A stretch of DNA of 64,000 nucleotides, from NCBI GenBank assembly GCA_036244855.1, contig BQKZ01000571.1, positions 63,603-127,602 on the forward strand. The letters are read 5' to 3'. This DNA comes from Temnopleurus reevesii. Its lineage: Eukaryota > Echinodermata > Echinoidea > Temnopleuroida > Temnopleuridae. The notes under the pieces are model-generated. The model was not told the origin of the DNA. It saw nothing but the letters and a program-made list of their open reading frames with translations, and made no database searches. Position 1 is the first letter of the stretch, and every line of letters starts with the position of its first letter. Positions 27,152-37,926 of this stretch are shown piece after piece. The position numbers were made by a program, and so were the translations under genes.

Positions 27152-27406
27152 NNNNNNNNNNNNNNNNNNNNNNNNNNNNNNNNNNNNNNNNNNNNNNNNN
27201 NNNNNNNNNNNNNNNNNNNNNNNNNNNNNNNNNNNNNNNNNNNNNNNNNNNNNNNNNNNNNNNNNNNNNNNNNNNNNNNNNNNNNNNNNNNNNNNNNNNN
27301 NNNNNNNNNNNNNNNNNNNNNNNNNNNNNNNNNNNNNNNNNNNNNNNNNNNNNNNNNNNNNNNNNNNNNNNNNNNNNNNNNNNNNNNNNNNNNNNNNNNN
27401 NNNNNN
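27152..27406. other. Assembly gap of 255 N
   Basis: Run of N. The 70-odd bases left of it (ACAGATTACATCACTGTGAC...GAGCAAGATGA) are repeated right of it at about 27675-27742, so the flanks partly overlap or the locus is duplicated. Confidence 1.
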
Positions 27407-28924
27407 AGTATTTTACTTCGCATTTTTAGTTCAGGTTTATCCATCATTAATCGGTCCTATTTTGGTCATGTTTTCAAGCTCATCGGTGAATTGAAATATC
27501 TAGGTCATCAAATTGATGCGCAGCACGCGCGGAAAATGCGCGCGCGGTTTAGGGACCTTAATTTGTACACAATCAATGGGAGTGAAACAGCCGTGTCTAC
27601 GAGCATCATTATGCTTTTCTATTTTGATTAGTAAATAAATGTACGGAGTTGCCAACTTCATATCTAAAAATTTGACAACTACAGATTACATCACTGTGAC
27701 AAGGCTGCCTTGACTAAAAACCATTAGGATAGAGCAAGATGACTGCATGTGTACGGGGTATGGGATATTTTCTCTCCATTCTGAATACAGGTGTATGTGT
27801 AATATCGGAGCATCAGTATGTTTTTATATTTTCATTTGTAAATATATGCAGAGCTGCAAACCTCATCTCTAAAAAAAAAACAGAAAAGAAAAAAAAATTT
27901 CGAGAAAGAAAATCCTATTCTTACCTTCCATCCACTTTTAAATAATGCATGTCAAGGACTTGCAATGGTTTCTACCTCAAAATGAGATTGTGTACCAATA
28001 GACCACCTTCTTTTGGTCACATATGCAGGGCACAATATAGGTTTTCACATTTTGATTACTAGTTTTAGAAATTGAGGAAACATTCCAATACTTTACTGTA
28101 CAGTTCTACATGAAAAAGTTGCTAAACAAAACATATTTTGTGTAGCAACCATACTAAAATGCATCACAAATTGCGATGCGATACCAGGAAAATTATTCCC
28201 TGCACATATCACAGATAATGGCATATACAGATGCTGTGCACCATCATCTTCATCATCATCTTCATCATCATCATCATCATCATCATCATTATTATCATCA
28301 TTATTATCATTTTCTATCTTCCTATGATATGGGCTGAGCAACAAAGCTTTGAAAAATAAGATTGAAGTATGGTGTGGAAAAAAAAATGAAGTACAGTTGC
28401 TATGTCACAAGGTGAAGAGAATCTTTCTAGAGATTACATGTAGTCCTAAAAACGATTAAGCAAACTCACATGACAGAAAGAGAAAATGCAAAGCTCTGAT
28501 GAACCAAAATGAAGTTACAAGACATTCTAGTAGAATTCATACATGTATTCCAATAAAACTGTCAATATTCTATGTCTCAATCAATAAAAGGCCAAGGAAA
28601 ATGGGTGCCGGATGTACGAGCATTAGAATATCAAATATAGAAAGGGACTCTTACCATAATTAGATTCCCTAGATGCACTGCTTATTTTTGTGCTGTCTCT
28701 CACTCAATTTGCTATCCACTAAAAATGTTCTCCCTCTTTCTCTCTCCCTCTCTATTTCTCTCCCACTTTCTTTCAGTTGCATTTCCTTGTCACTTTCCTT
28801 CACTTATTCCTTATTTCCCTATTCCTTGAACTCTTGCTAAAGCAAGAGTAATCATAATACAAAAACGACCCTTAAACACTATGCAGAGCGGATACATGTG
28901 CTTGATAAAGTTGTATGTATTACT
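27407..28924. other. No gene seen; ATC microsatellite and a family K repeat
   Basis: 28240-28310 is a CAT/TCA repeat. 28104-28206 (TTGTGTAGCAACCAT, ATGCGATACCAGGAAAATTA) matches 48670-48775 in reverse orientation, so it is a dispersed repeat. CT-rich at 28725-28800. Confidence 0.6.
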
Positions 28925-29379
28925 TGAGCCTTGAGCACTAAATCTTAGTGGATTTGGCGCCTTATAAGTCACATGTATTATCATTATTATTATTATTATT
29001 ATTACTATTATCATTATCATTATCATTACCATTACCATTACCATTACCATTACCATTACCATTATCATTATCATTACCATTACCATTACCATTACCATTA
29101 CCATTACCATTACCATTATCATTATCATTATCATTATCATTATCATTATCATTACCATTACCATTACCATTATCATTACCATTACCATTACCATTTCCAT
29201 TATCATTATCATTATCATTATCCTTATCATTACCATTACCATTACCATTACCATTACCATTACCATTTCCATTATCATTATCATTATCATTATCATTACC
29301 ATTACCATTACCATTATCATTATCATTATCATTACCATTACCATTACCATTATCATTATCATTATCATTATCATTATCC

Positions 29380-29410
<31 letters not shown>

Positions 29411-29440
29411 CATTATCATTTTTGTTATCATCATTATCAT
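28925..29440. repeat. Retroposon tail leading into a CCATTA/TCATTA array
   Basis: 28925-28976 reads GCCTTGAGCAC...GGCGCCTTATAAGTCACATG, then ATT triplets, then about 400 bp of alternating CCATTA and TCATTA hexamers. Tyr-His, Leu-Ser/Pro and Met-Ile/Val ORFs over it are artefacts. Confidence 0.9.
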
Positions 29441-29629
29441 TCCATATATCTCTAACTATCTTTACAAATCTTTTAAAATTCTCTTCTATGAGGACAAGTC
29501 ATTCTGTGCACTCCAACATTTCTTTCTCTGTGACTCCCCGCTCCCCAAGATTAACTTTGGTGATATCAATATCGATATGTCATTCACGTTGAGCTGATTA
29601 AAGGATGGGACACTTTCGGACAAACACAT

Positions 29630-29965
29630 GTCAAGTGAATGAGGGATTGGATACAGCAGCAAGAGAGAGAAAAAGATATAGAAAGAGACAGAGACGGGAA
29701 AAGAGAGAGAGAAAAAGAGAGAGAGAGAGAGAGATAAAGAGAGGGATAGTAAGGGATAGAAAGAGAGAGAAGGAGAGGGAGAGAGGGGAAAAATGACAGA
29801 GCAGCAGAGAGAGGGAGAAACTGACTTGAGTAGCAAAGAGGGAGCGAGAAAGAAAGAAACATAAATTCGCACACACACAGAAAGCAGCTAGATAAAGAAA
29901 GAGAGACCGGAGGAAACAAGAAAAGGATAAGGATGGGCAAAAGGAATGAGAGAGGAAGAAGGAAA
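29630..29965. repeat. GA-rich purine tract
   Basis: GAGA and AAAG runs dominate the plus strand. No coding support. Confidence 0.85.
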
Positions 29966-30125
29966 AAGAGGCAAATTTTTTATTCTTCTTTTGCGCCTTG
30001 AGCATCCAGCAAAATGCATTTGGCGCATTGCAAATTGCATCTATTATTATTAACTATTGTTTATTCATGAATCTTGTACGGCAGAGACCAAGAGAAAGCG
30101 GAAAATTAAAAAGCAAGCACTAGAG

Positions 30126-30419
30126 AGCAGAAATGCCACCATACCAGGGGCCTGTAATATAAAAGAGTTACAATCAATTAATTGTATCAGTATGGTACAC
30201 ATTTTGCCACAGATTTACAATTAATATTGCATCTTTTATGTTACAGGCACCAGAGTATGCATAAAGTCATATTACAATGTGAATACTGCAACAGCTGATA
30301 AAAAATGAGAGCAAACTTGCAAAAAATAGCCATATTCACAGCAATTTACTTGCAATGAAAACTTTGTATTTATGTGAAAATACACATAATGAATCTTTGG
30401 AGCAGTTAACATCTCTGAG
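30126..30419. mobile_element. MITE family D copy 3, split by a family C insertion
   Basis: The left end AGCAGAAATGCCACCATACC and the right part TATGCATAAAGTCATATT...GCAGTTAACATCTCT are family D. They are separated by a family C element at about 30146-30253 (CCTGTAATATAAAAG to CTTTTATGTTACAGG). Confidence 0.75.
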
Positions 30420-31177
30420 TGACGGATAGAGAAAGAGACAGAGATGGATAATTATGTGAATTGGAGAGTACGGTATATGGAAAGTAGGTTACATACGGAG
30501 GTACCGGTAAGTAGAGACACAAGATGAGAAGGAAAAATTGTAGAAATAGTTGGGAGAGAGTAGAGAGGTAGAGAAGAACCACAGAACCCTCCCCTGCTAA
30601 TGAAAAGAAAATGAATTTGAAAAATGAAATGAATCCTTTCAGTTTGAGCTTGCCAAACACAGAAAAGATGATGATGGTGCATTGGAATTTTACATCAGTC
30701 GTCCAAAAAGAATTCTAGATAAAGTATGCACTCAAAATGCCACACATTTAATTGATGTATGTTCTTGCTGTAAAAGCTTTGTGTGAGAATGAAATGTCAA
30801 ACTGCCTGCAACCTAACATCGACCACCTAATTTCTCCTCTTGTTAAAAATAATTAAAGCATACATCCCATGCCAACATGTTCATCACAAATCCACTGCAG
30901 CATAATTGCTCTCTACAGGTGAAAAAAAAATGAAATTAATAAATGTCAATTGTCATGAATGCATAGTGCTAGTGATGTATGGCAGGATGAATTGCGGATA
31001 TTTCTCACAATAATTGAATCATCTGCATCACTTGAATGTGAAAATAAATTGAATGGAATTTTTAACTGCATGTTGGTCAGAATTTTTGTATGGATTTTAC
31101 ACCTTTTGTGATACACAATAGAGTGTTTTAGAGCAAGTAACTATGAATTAATTTTGAATTAAATTGATTGTTGTTTT
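30420..31177. other. No gene seen
   Basis: AT-rich, no recognised repeat or exon. Confidence 0.5.
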
Positions 31178-31995
31178 TTGCATTCTCTCTTTCTCTCTCT
31201 AGTTCTTTCTCCTCCACATAAATTTTCTGGCTCCATGACTTGTAATCTAAAATACATAATTATCAAATTGCATGTAGATCTAGATCGGTCATATTTCATT
31301 CTTGCTATCTTTCTTTCTACCTATCTCCAAGGCTCACCCCCTTTCTCTGTAGTCTTGTGGCATAAAAAAAAGAAGTTCCAATCAAGCCATTGGACAAGCA
31401 CCCTCCATTTCTGCCCTCTCTCTCTTTCTCCCTTTCTCTCCACCTTTCTTAATCTTTCTTCTTACAATACTCATCATTCTCCCTCCCTTCCCTTTCTCCC
31501 TACCTAACATTTCATTCTTTATTTTCTTTCATTCATTCATTTATTCATTCTTCCTTTCTTCCTCCCTCCTTTATTTCTCTTCTTCCTTCCATCATCATGA
31601 CTGCTTCACTTCTCCTCCTCTAATATCTACCTTCAATCCTGTTACTTTCTTTCATCCTTCATCCCCCTCCCTCCCCCTATCCTTCCCACTTTTCGTCATT
31701 CCTTCAGTTCTTCCTTTGTTCTTTTCTTCGTCTCTTTATTCTTTTCTCCCCCCTCCTCTCCGTGCCTCCCTCATTCATTCTTCTTTCTTATTTTCATCCT
31801 TGATTCACTTTAATTCCTTCTTTATTTTTCTCTTCCTTCCTCCCTCCATTCATCCTTTCCTCTTTTCCATCCTTTCGTCTTCCCTCCCTCCATCTATTCT
31901 TACTTTCTTCTTGCCTTCCTCCCTCCCTCCTACCCTCCTTCTCTCTCTCTCTCCCCATCCCTCTTTTCCTCACTCCCTGCCTCATTCATCACCAT
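31178..31995. repeat. Long pyrimidine-rich tract
   Basis: CT-rich on the plus strand with many TTCC, TCCC and CATTC units. Ser/Pro/Phe-rich ORFs are compositional. Confidence 0.8.
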
Positions 31996-32809
31996 CTCTC
32001 TCTAATACAAGGCTGTTTCATCTGTCACAAATGATTCCATTCACAATAATTCCTAGCATTATTGATGATGCATAATGCATGATGTGGTTTCAACTTGTAT
32101 AAACTGATGGATTTTCCAAAACCACCTCAAAGCATAAACATTACGAGCTTGTTCACACTGCATCACATTACATGCAGTATAAAATTTTAATTACGACCGA
32201 CTCTAAAGTTAGAACATGAAAAGTGTATCTGAGGCTGGAAAAAAATAATATGCCAGTTGGTACTTTCCTTTAAACCAATCCTCATAAACATTCTGTGACA
32301 TTAAAATGGCGTTTAGTTTTCATAATATTTAATCTCTTTTAAAACTAATCAATTCTCATGATAAATCTAAAGATGCCTTGTACGAAGACGAGTTTACAAA
32401 GTGAAACAATTCTACGGACACACAAAAGAACGCAAACACATTAAAAATTGCTCGTCCAACCCACCCGGTCCCTAAATGTATGAGCTTAAAGGTAAATTGA
32501 GTTAACCCTGCATGAATTCCCTGTACCCCAAAACTGTAGCAAATGTCAGTTCAGGCTTAGCTCCTCAATGCCGGCGATTCTTCATCAAACTGTCAAACTA
32601 AATGACTTATGAAGCTCATCCGTCTCCCATGACATTACACAGTAATCAAAATTAAAAAGCAACCAATTTTCTTCCTTTTGTCACAGATAATTGAGTTCCC
32701 TAGCCAATATGGGGTATGTATTCTGTGGACGTAAATAAAGGTAAAACCCAAGCCCACAAATTACACTGCAACAGACCTCCAATCCATCTTTCGTGATTAA
32801 GAAAAAAGG
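31996..32809. other. No gene seen
   Basis: AT-rich, no recognised repeat or exon. Confidence 0.5.
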
Positions 32810-33740
32810 ATGATGTATATATTTCTATCTTCTAATATATCTCTGTCCATTTCTCCCTCTCTCTCTCTGTCCCTCTATTTCCTTCTGTCTTCTTTGTTTT
32901 CTATATTGTACAGATACTCTATATCTCCCCTCTTGGCTGTTCTCTCTCTATCTCTCTCCCTCTCTCTCCTTCTGTTTCCCTCTCTCTCCCTCTTTCTATC
33001 TTTATCTCTTTAGATCTATCCCCTCCCTTCCTCTACCTCGATGTACAGACAAAAAGACATGACCTAAATATCAGTAAATACAGTAGCACCAAAATGATAT
33101 CATTATATCACACAGTATTGAGGTGATAAACTAGTATACTGAAATGATAGTTTTAATTTTAACCTTAAAGCATAATTTGGTGACAGCAATTCAATGCTAC
33201 TGGAATACACACAATATACTAAGCCTTCAGGTGAAATACAGTCAAACTTGTCTAGTGGCTATTCTCTTTCTCTCTCTTTCTCTCTGTCCCTCCATTTCCC
33301 TCTTTCTATATTGTACAAATACACTATATCTCACCTCTTGACTTCTCTATCTCTCTCTCTCGCGCTCTCTCTTTTACACACACTCTCTCGTACACACACA
33401 AACACACACACATAATCTCTCTCCCTCTCACTCTCTCTCTTTCTCCCTCTGTCTCCTACTATTTCCCTCTCTCCCACTTTCTATCTTTATCTCTTTTGAT
33501 CTATCCCCTCCCTTCCTCTACCTCGATGTACAGACAAAAAGGCATACCCTAAATACAGTAGCACCAAAATGATATCATTATAACACAAAGTTTTTAGGTG
33601 ATAAACTAGTATACTGAATTAATAGTTTTCAACCTCAAAGCATTATTTGAAGACAGCAATTCAATGCTACTGAAATATACGCAACATAACAGCCTTCAGA
33701 TGAAATATAGTCAAACTTGTCAAGTGGATATTAAAGAGTT
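32810..33740. repeat. Tandem duplication of about 470 bp with CT tracts
   Basis: CCCCTCCCTTCCTCTACCTC, GATGTACAGACAAAAAG, AGCACCAAAATGATATCATT and GATAAACTAGTATACTGAA occur in both 33020-33145 and 33505-33625. Each half ends in a CAGTCAAACTTGTC-like MITE end. Confidence 0.85.
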
Positions 33741-34028
33741 TGGAAGAAATGGCCAATGTAGAAAGGTGATATCTATAGACAGATTCAGAATTTAACTCAC
33801 ATTTTCATTTGGAGTGAACCAATTTAGGTGGCTACAATAGACAAGTGGTCACTTATCACTATGAACAGGTGGCCTCTAAACTGAACCCAAAACACCTCCA
33901 AGTAACAGACTGCAATAGCAGGTCACCTTCCAACAAATAATATGCATACCAGTATTGCTCCATTCACCATAAAGAACACTGAACTCTGAGTTGTTCTCAG
34001 AGCATTGGTAAAGCACAGTGACCATTAC

Positions 34029-34204
34029 AATCCAACCTCGTTATAACGAGGTCGTTGGGACCAGAGAAATTACCTCTTTATATTAAAACCTTGTTAAATC
34101 AGGGCCAAATACAATAAAATATAAAGAGATGGGACCAGGAAAATTACCTTGTTATAACGAGAGCTGGTTATATCAGTCCTCTTTATAAAGAGATTTCACT
34201 GTAT
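34029..34204. mobile_element. MITE-like element with TTATAACGAG motifs
   Basis: CCAACCTCGTTATAACGAGG at the left, CTCTTTATAAAGAGATTTC at the right, and GTTATAACGAGAGC inside. Imperfect inverted ends; superfamily uncertain. Confidence 0.55.
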
Positions 34205-35159
34205 AAACATGGCAGAGCTCTTTATTCATTTCCAAAGCATGACACGATAAAGAAATGAAGTAATAATAATGAAAAATAAACAATAAAATAATACAGATCT
34301 TGATGCACTTTCGAAAGATATTTAGAAATGTTTGCACAACATACATTATATGTTAATATCTTCACATAAAAATACCAAAAACTAAACAACTTCATTGTTA
34401 CAAAGGAACAAACGGTCCATTGTATGTTTGCATCAACACTCACATTTCATTAATGGAATACATAAGATATACACAGAAAAAAATGAAAATATATTATAAA
34501 CATTTGACTGAACATGCAATCACAAAGTGAAAATTTCTCAAATTGATTGGAGTGTTAGTAAAAACCAATGAATAAAACAGAGTACCGAGGTGATTTGAAG
34601 AACTGTGCAAAATTTGATTGCATACAACGTTACATTGGAGTTAAAAATTAGTATCATACACTTATCTAATGTGAATATACACATGGAATTAAAGTCAAAG
34701 AATAAACAAAGAAAGAATAAACACATAGTGTTAGTCAGAAGTAGTTAAAAATAAGAATTTGTTAGGAAATAAAATTATAATTCATATTGTGGTACCCAGA
34801 AGAAGTATGGGTGTTATCAGTTGTCTCATGATATAGCGAATCTGCTGAAATGTTTAAATTCCTCAATTAAAATGCTTAGTCTCGGTGGCTGCTTCATGAA
34901 TGGATTTAATCAGAACTTGTAGACTTGACATGAAATTTTGATATGTTTGCTCCATAATGAAACAACTGTTTTAACTACAATATAGTACCCCTTTACTAGA
35001 AAAAAAATAGTCACATATCATTTTCGGAAATTGAAAGACTTCGTATTTTCTGTTGCCAAAAACATTCACCATGAAAGTGAACAAATATTAACACTCCGTT
35101 TGCACTGCAATGAATATTGCTACAACTTTCCTTGGACATATTCATTNTTTCCATGTTTC
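34205..35159. other. No gene seen; single N at 35147
   Basis: AT-rich. GCTACAACTTTCCTT occurs just left of the N (about 35120) and again at 35254, flanking a retroposon tail. Confidence 0.5.
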
Positions 35160-35218
35160 CATGTTTCAAGCGCTTAGGGACTTTCGCATGATTGTGTTAT
35201 GCGCTATATAAAAGTGTT

Positions 35219-35252
<34 letters not shown>
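35160..35252 (+). repeat. Retroposon tail with ATT microsatellite
   Basis: CAAGCGCTTAGGGACTTTCG, TTATGCGCTATATAAAAGTG, then (ATT)n. Same type of tail as elsewhere, in another subfamily. Confidence 0.65.
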
Positions 35253-35253
<1 letters not shown>

Positions 35254-35276
35254 GCTACAACTTTCCTTAGACCATG

Positions 35277-35871
35277 TTTATTCTTCCCCATATTGTTGCT
35301 TTGATTGTTTTAAACTGCCATATTCTTATGAAATATATGAAAAATATTCATGGCAACAACAATGTCTGTAAATATTGCTTTGAAGAAAGTGAAGTAAACA
35401 ATTCATGAAATGAACAATTTCAAACTCTCTGGTCCACATTCTGCAACCAAGATTTAGTTTAACTCAAGACCAAGGGGGTGTTGCCACAAAAGTTGCAATC
35501 AATCGCAAGTTGATCGCCGAGCACCAATCAATTAAAAACATGTTGCTTCATACACGTCTTGTCAAAAGCAGAGAGCGCGAATGAAAATGCATGTTCCTAT
35601 TTGCAAATCATTTGCAGTTGATTTGCGGTCAATTGCAACATTGTTGCAGCACCCCTATGTCACTGTGGCAATCAAGACCCTTATTCTAACCTTTGAATAG
35701 AACCAGGCTTTCGGACAATGGCTTGGTCTGAGTTATAGCTAAACCTTGCATTGCAATAGGAGCAGTGCACTTAAATATTGAATTCAAAACGCATAGGGGC
35801 AAAGCTTAGGCCCAACAAAACAAGATCCCACCTGAGAATGATAATCTTGAAATGTTCTATCCTAAGGGGCT
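35277..35871 (-). other. Probable 3' UTR of the SPA17 gene
   Basis: From the terminal stop to the first clear AATAAA on the minus strand (35282-35277). It would contain a family A inverted-repeat element (35474-35655) and part of a retroposon tail. The polyadenylation site is a guess. Confidence 0.3.
35474..35655. mobile_element. MITE family A, copy 3, in the probable 3' UTR
   Basis: GGGGGTGTTGCCACAAAAGT at the left and GTTGCAGCACCCC at the right; internal CACGTCTTGTCAAAAGC matches the other copies. It lies 217 bp beyond the SPA17 terminal stop. Confidence 0.75.
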
Positions 35872-37926
35872 CTACACCTCATCCTTCCCTTCTTCCTCTC
35901 CTCCTCCCCCTTCCTGGTTCCCTTCAACATCTCTGTGCTCTTCTGTGGATAAGCTTTCCTCTTCCTTTGGCTGGTCCTCTTCTTGGACTATGTCATGCAG
36001 TGTTTCCTGGTCTTGAGCATTATCTGATGGAGTGGAGGGTTCTTCTGCTGCAGATTGAACTGCTTCAGGGACTTCTTCCGTGGCTTCTTTGTCAATGGTC
36101 GTCTCCTGCTCTTGGGCATTACCAGACTGATCTGGAGATTCTGTTGCTTCTGACGCTTCTTCCTTGGCTTCTCCTTCAGTGACAGTTGGGTGCTGTTGGG
36201 TGCTTTCATCCTCTCCTGCAGGTTCCGCAGTCACAGGTTCAGCTGCTTCAGGGGCTTCTTCCTGGTCTTTTGATTCTTGAATCTCCTGGACTTGACTTTC
36301 ACCAGCATTTTCATTTTGATCCTCGGTCACTTTTTCCTCAGAACTATGACCATTTTCCGCCTGCTTGTTTGGAGCTTCTTCTTTCTCTTGGGCAGTGATG
36401 GCATCTGTTGTGTCTGGCTCTTGATCTCGGCTCTTCTCTTCTACTGGCTCCGGACATTCAGGTGTATTTGTCTCAAACCCTAAACCGCTATCTCTACCCT
36501 CATTATCATCAGCCACATCTTTCTTTGTTTCAATTCTCTGGACTTCATCTTGCGGTTGTTCAATAGCAACTGCATCTCCTTGATTGCCCTCTTTGTCTTC
36601 GTCAATTGGATCTTGCACTTCTCCAGTAGTATCCTGTGGCTCATCAGTAACTGCCCCTTCTGCTTGAGCATCTTGGGTTTCGTCAGTAGCTGCAACATCT
36701 TCATCTTCTGCTACATCACGTCCTGCTGCGACACTGTGTTTTGAAGACTTAGCACTTCCTGTGTGACCTTCAGTATCAATAGTTTCAGGCTCAAGCATGT
36801 ATCCTGCCTGCATAGTTTCACCTTCTTCAACAACTTTCTCTGCATCAGATTCTACTACAATATCTTGTTTTGAGGGCTTCGCACTTTGCGTGTCTGCCAC
36901 GTCAGCAGGTTCAGCTGCAACAACATGCTGTGATGACTTTCCAGTACCTGCCTCTACCTGCTGATCTTCAGAATCATCTCTTTGTTCCGGCAGGGAACTA
37001 TCAGCTACTTCTGAAGTTTCTGCTGCAACACTTTGCTTCGAGGACTTTACACTTTGTGCCTTTTCCACCTGATCTACTGTTTCAATGTTTTCTTCAGTCT
37101 TTGAAACTTCTACTGATTCAGTAGGTTCCGCTGCAACACTACACTTTGACGACTTAGCACTCTGGGTCTCCGCCGCCTGATCTTCATTATCAACATTCAC
37201 TTCTGTTTTGGAAATGTCTACTACTTAGGCGGATTGGGCTGCAACACTATGATTCGAAGATTTAGCACTTTGAGCGTCTGCTGTCTGATCTTGAGGACTA
37301 ATATCTCCACCATCTGAAGGCTCTTCTGCCTGGACAGTCTCTGTAATTTCAGTCTCTTCAGCTACAACCATCGCAACTGCAATACTCTGCTTTGATGACT
37401 TAGCACTTTGTGTCTTTGCCATTGCATCTTCTGCAACATCTCCAGACTCAAGATTTTCTTCTGCCTTATCACTTTCTCCTACTTCACCAGATCCTGCTAC
37501 AACACTTTGCTTTGAAGAACTGGCACTTTGCACAGTTCCCTCTTGAATATCAGTTTCATTATCGCCTGTATCAGCACTGTCTTTAGCAGGTTCGGTAGTT
37601 TCTGCTGCGAGACTCTGCCTTGAAGACTTGGTACTCTGATCCTTCATTCCCTGATATTCAGTGACCACTTCTGGACTTGGCTCAACATCTGCATGTTCTC
37701 CAAACGGACCTTCAGCAATCGCCATTTGATTGGCACTTTGAACTGACTGGGCAGCATCAAAGTCTTTTTCACCGTCTTGTTCCACTTGGATTTCACTCTT
37801 TTTGCGATCTTCTTCTGAGGCATTGTCTGCTTTATCTGACATGGCATCACCTTGGGATGGGGCTTGTGATGGGGAAGGGGAAGGAGCTTTATCTTGTGCA
37901 GAGGTAGCACTTGATCTTTGAGATGG
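35872..37926 (-). CDS. SPA17: SPA17 exon 8: QSAKSSKQSVAAE repeats and acidic tail, with an in-frame TAA
   Basis: Acceptor CATCCACCTAG|CCA with an upstream branch-like TTCTAAC; 685 codons to TAG at 35874-35872. It starts PSQRSSATSAQDKAPSPS. Residues about 543-888 hold about ten copies of a motif close to QSAKSSKQSVAAE, spaced mostly 35-50 residues; then comes a tail rich in Glu, Gln, Asp, Thr and Ala with no membrane segment. A TAA at 37225-37227 (codon 717) divides two long open parts that share one frame. Aligning neighbouring repeats places this stop where the next repeat has Glu. Serines and lysines in the repeat could be kinase targets near the RIIa/AKAP module; that is speculation. The exon could instead belong to a separate short gene starting at the ATG at 37842. 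Confidence 0.82.

Noticed and set aside
28811..29592. ORFs of 160-214 codons of alternating Tyr-His, Leu-Ser/Pro or Met-Ile/Val
   Set aside because: Pure consequence of a hexamer repeat that lacks stops in several frames.
35778..37124. Plus-strand ORFs opposite SPA17 exon 8
   Set aside because: Antisense shadows of a low-complexity coding exon; the minus frame is much longer and has repeat structure and splice sites.
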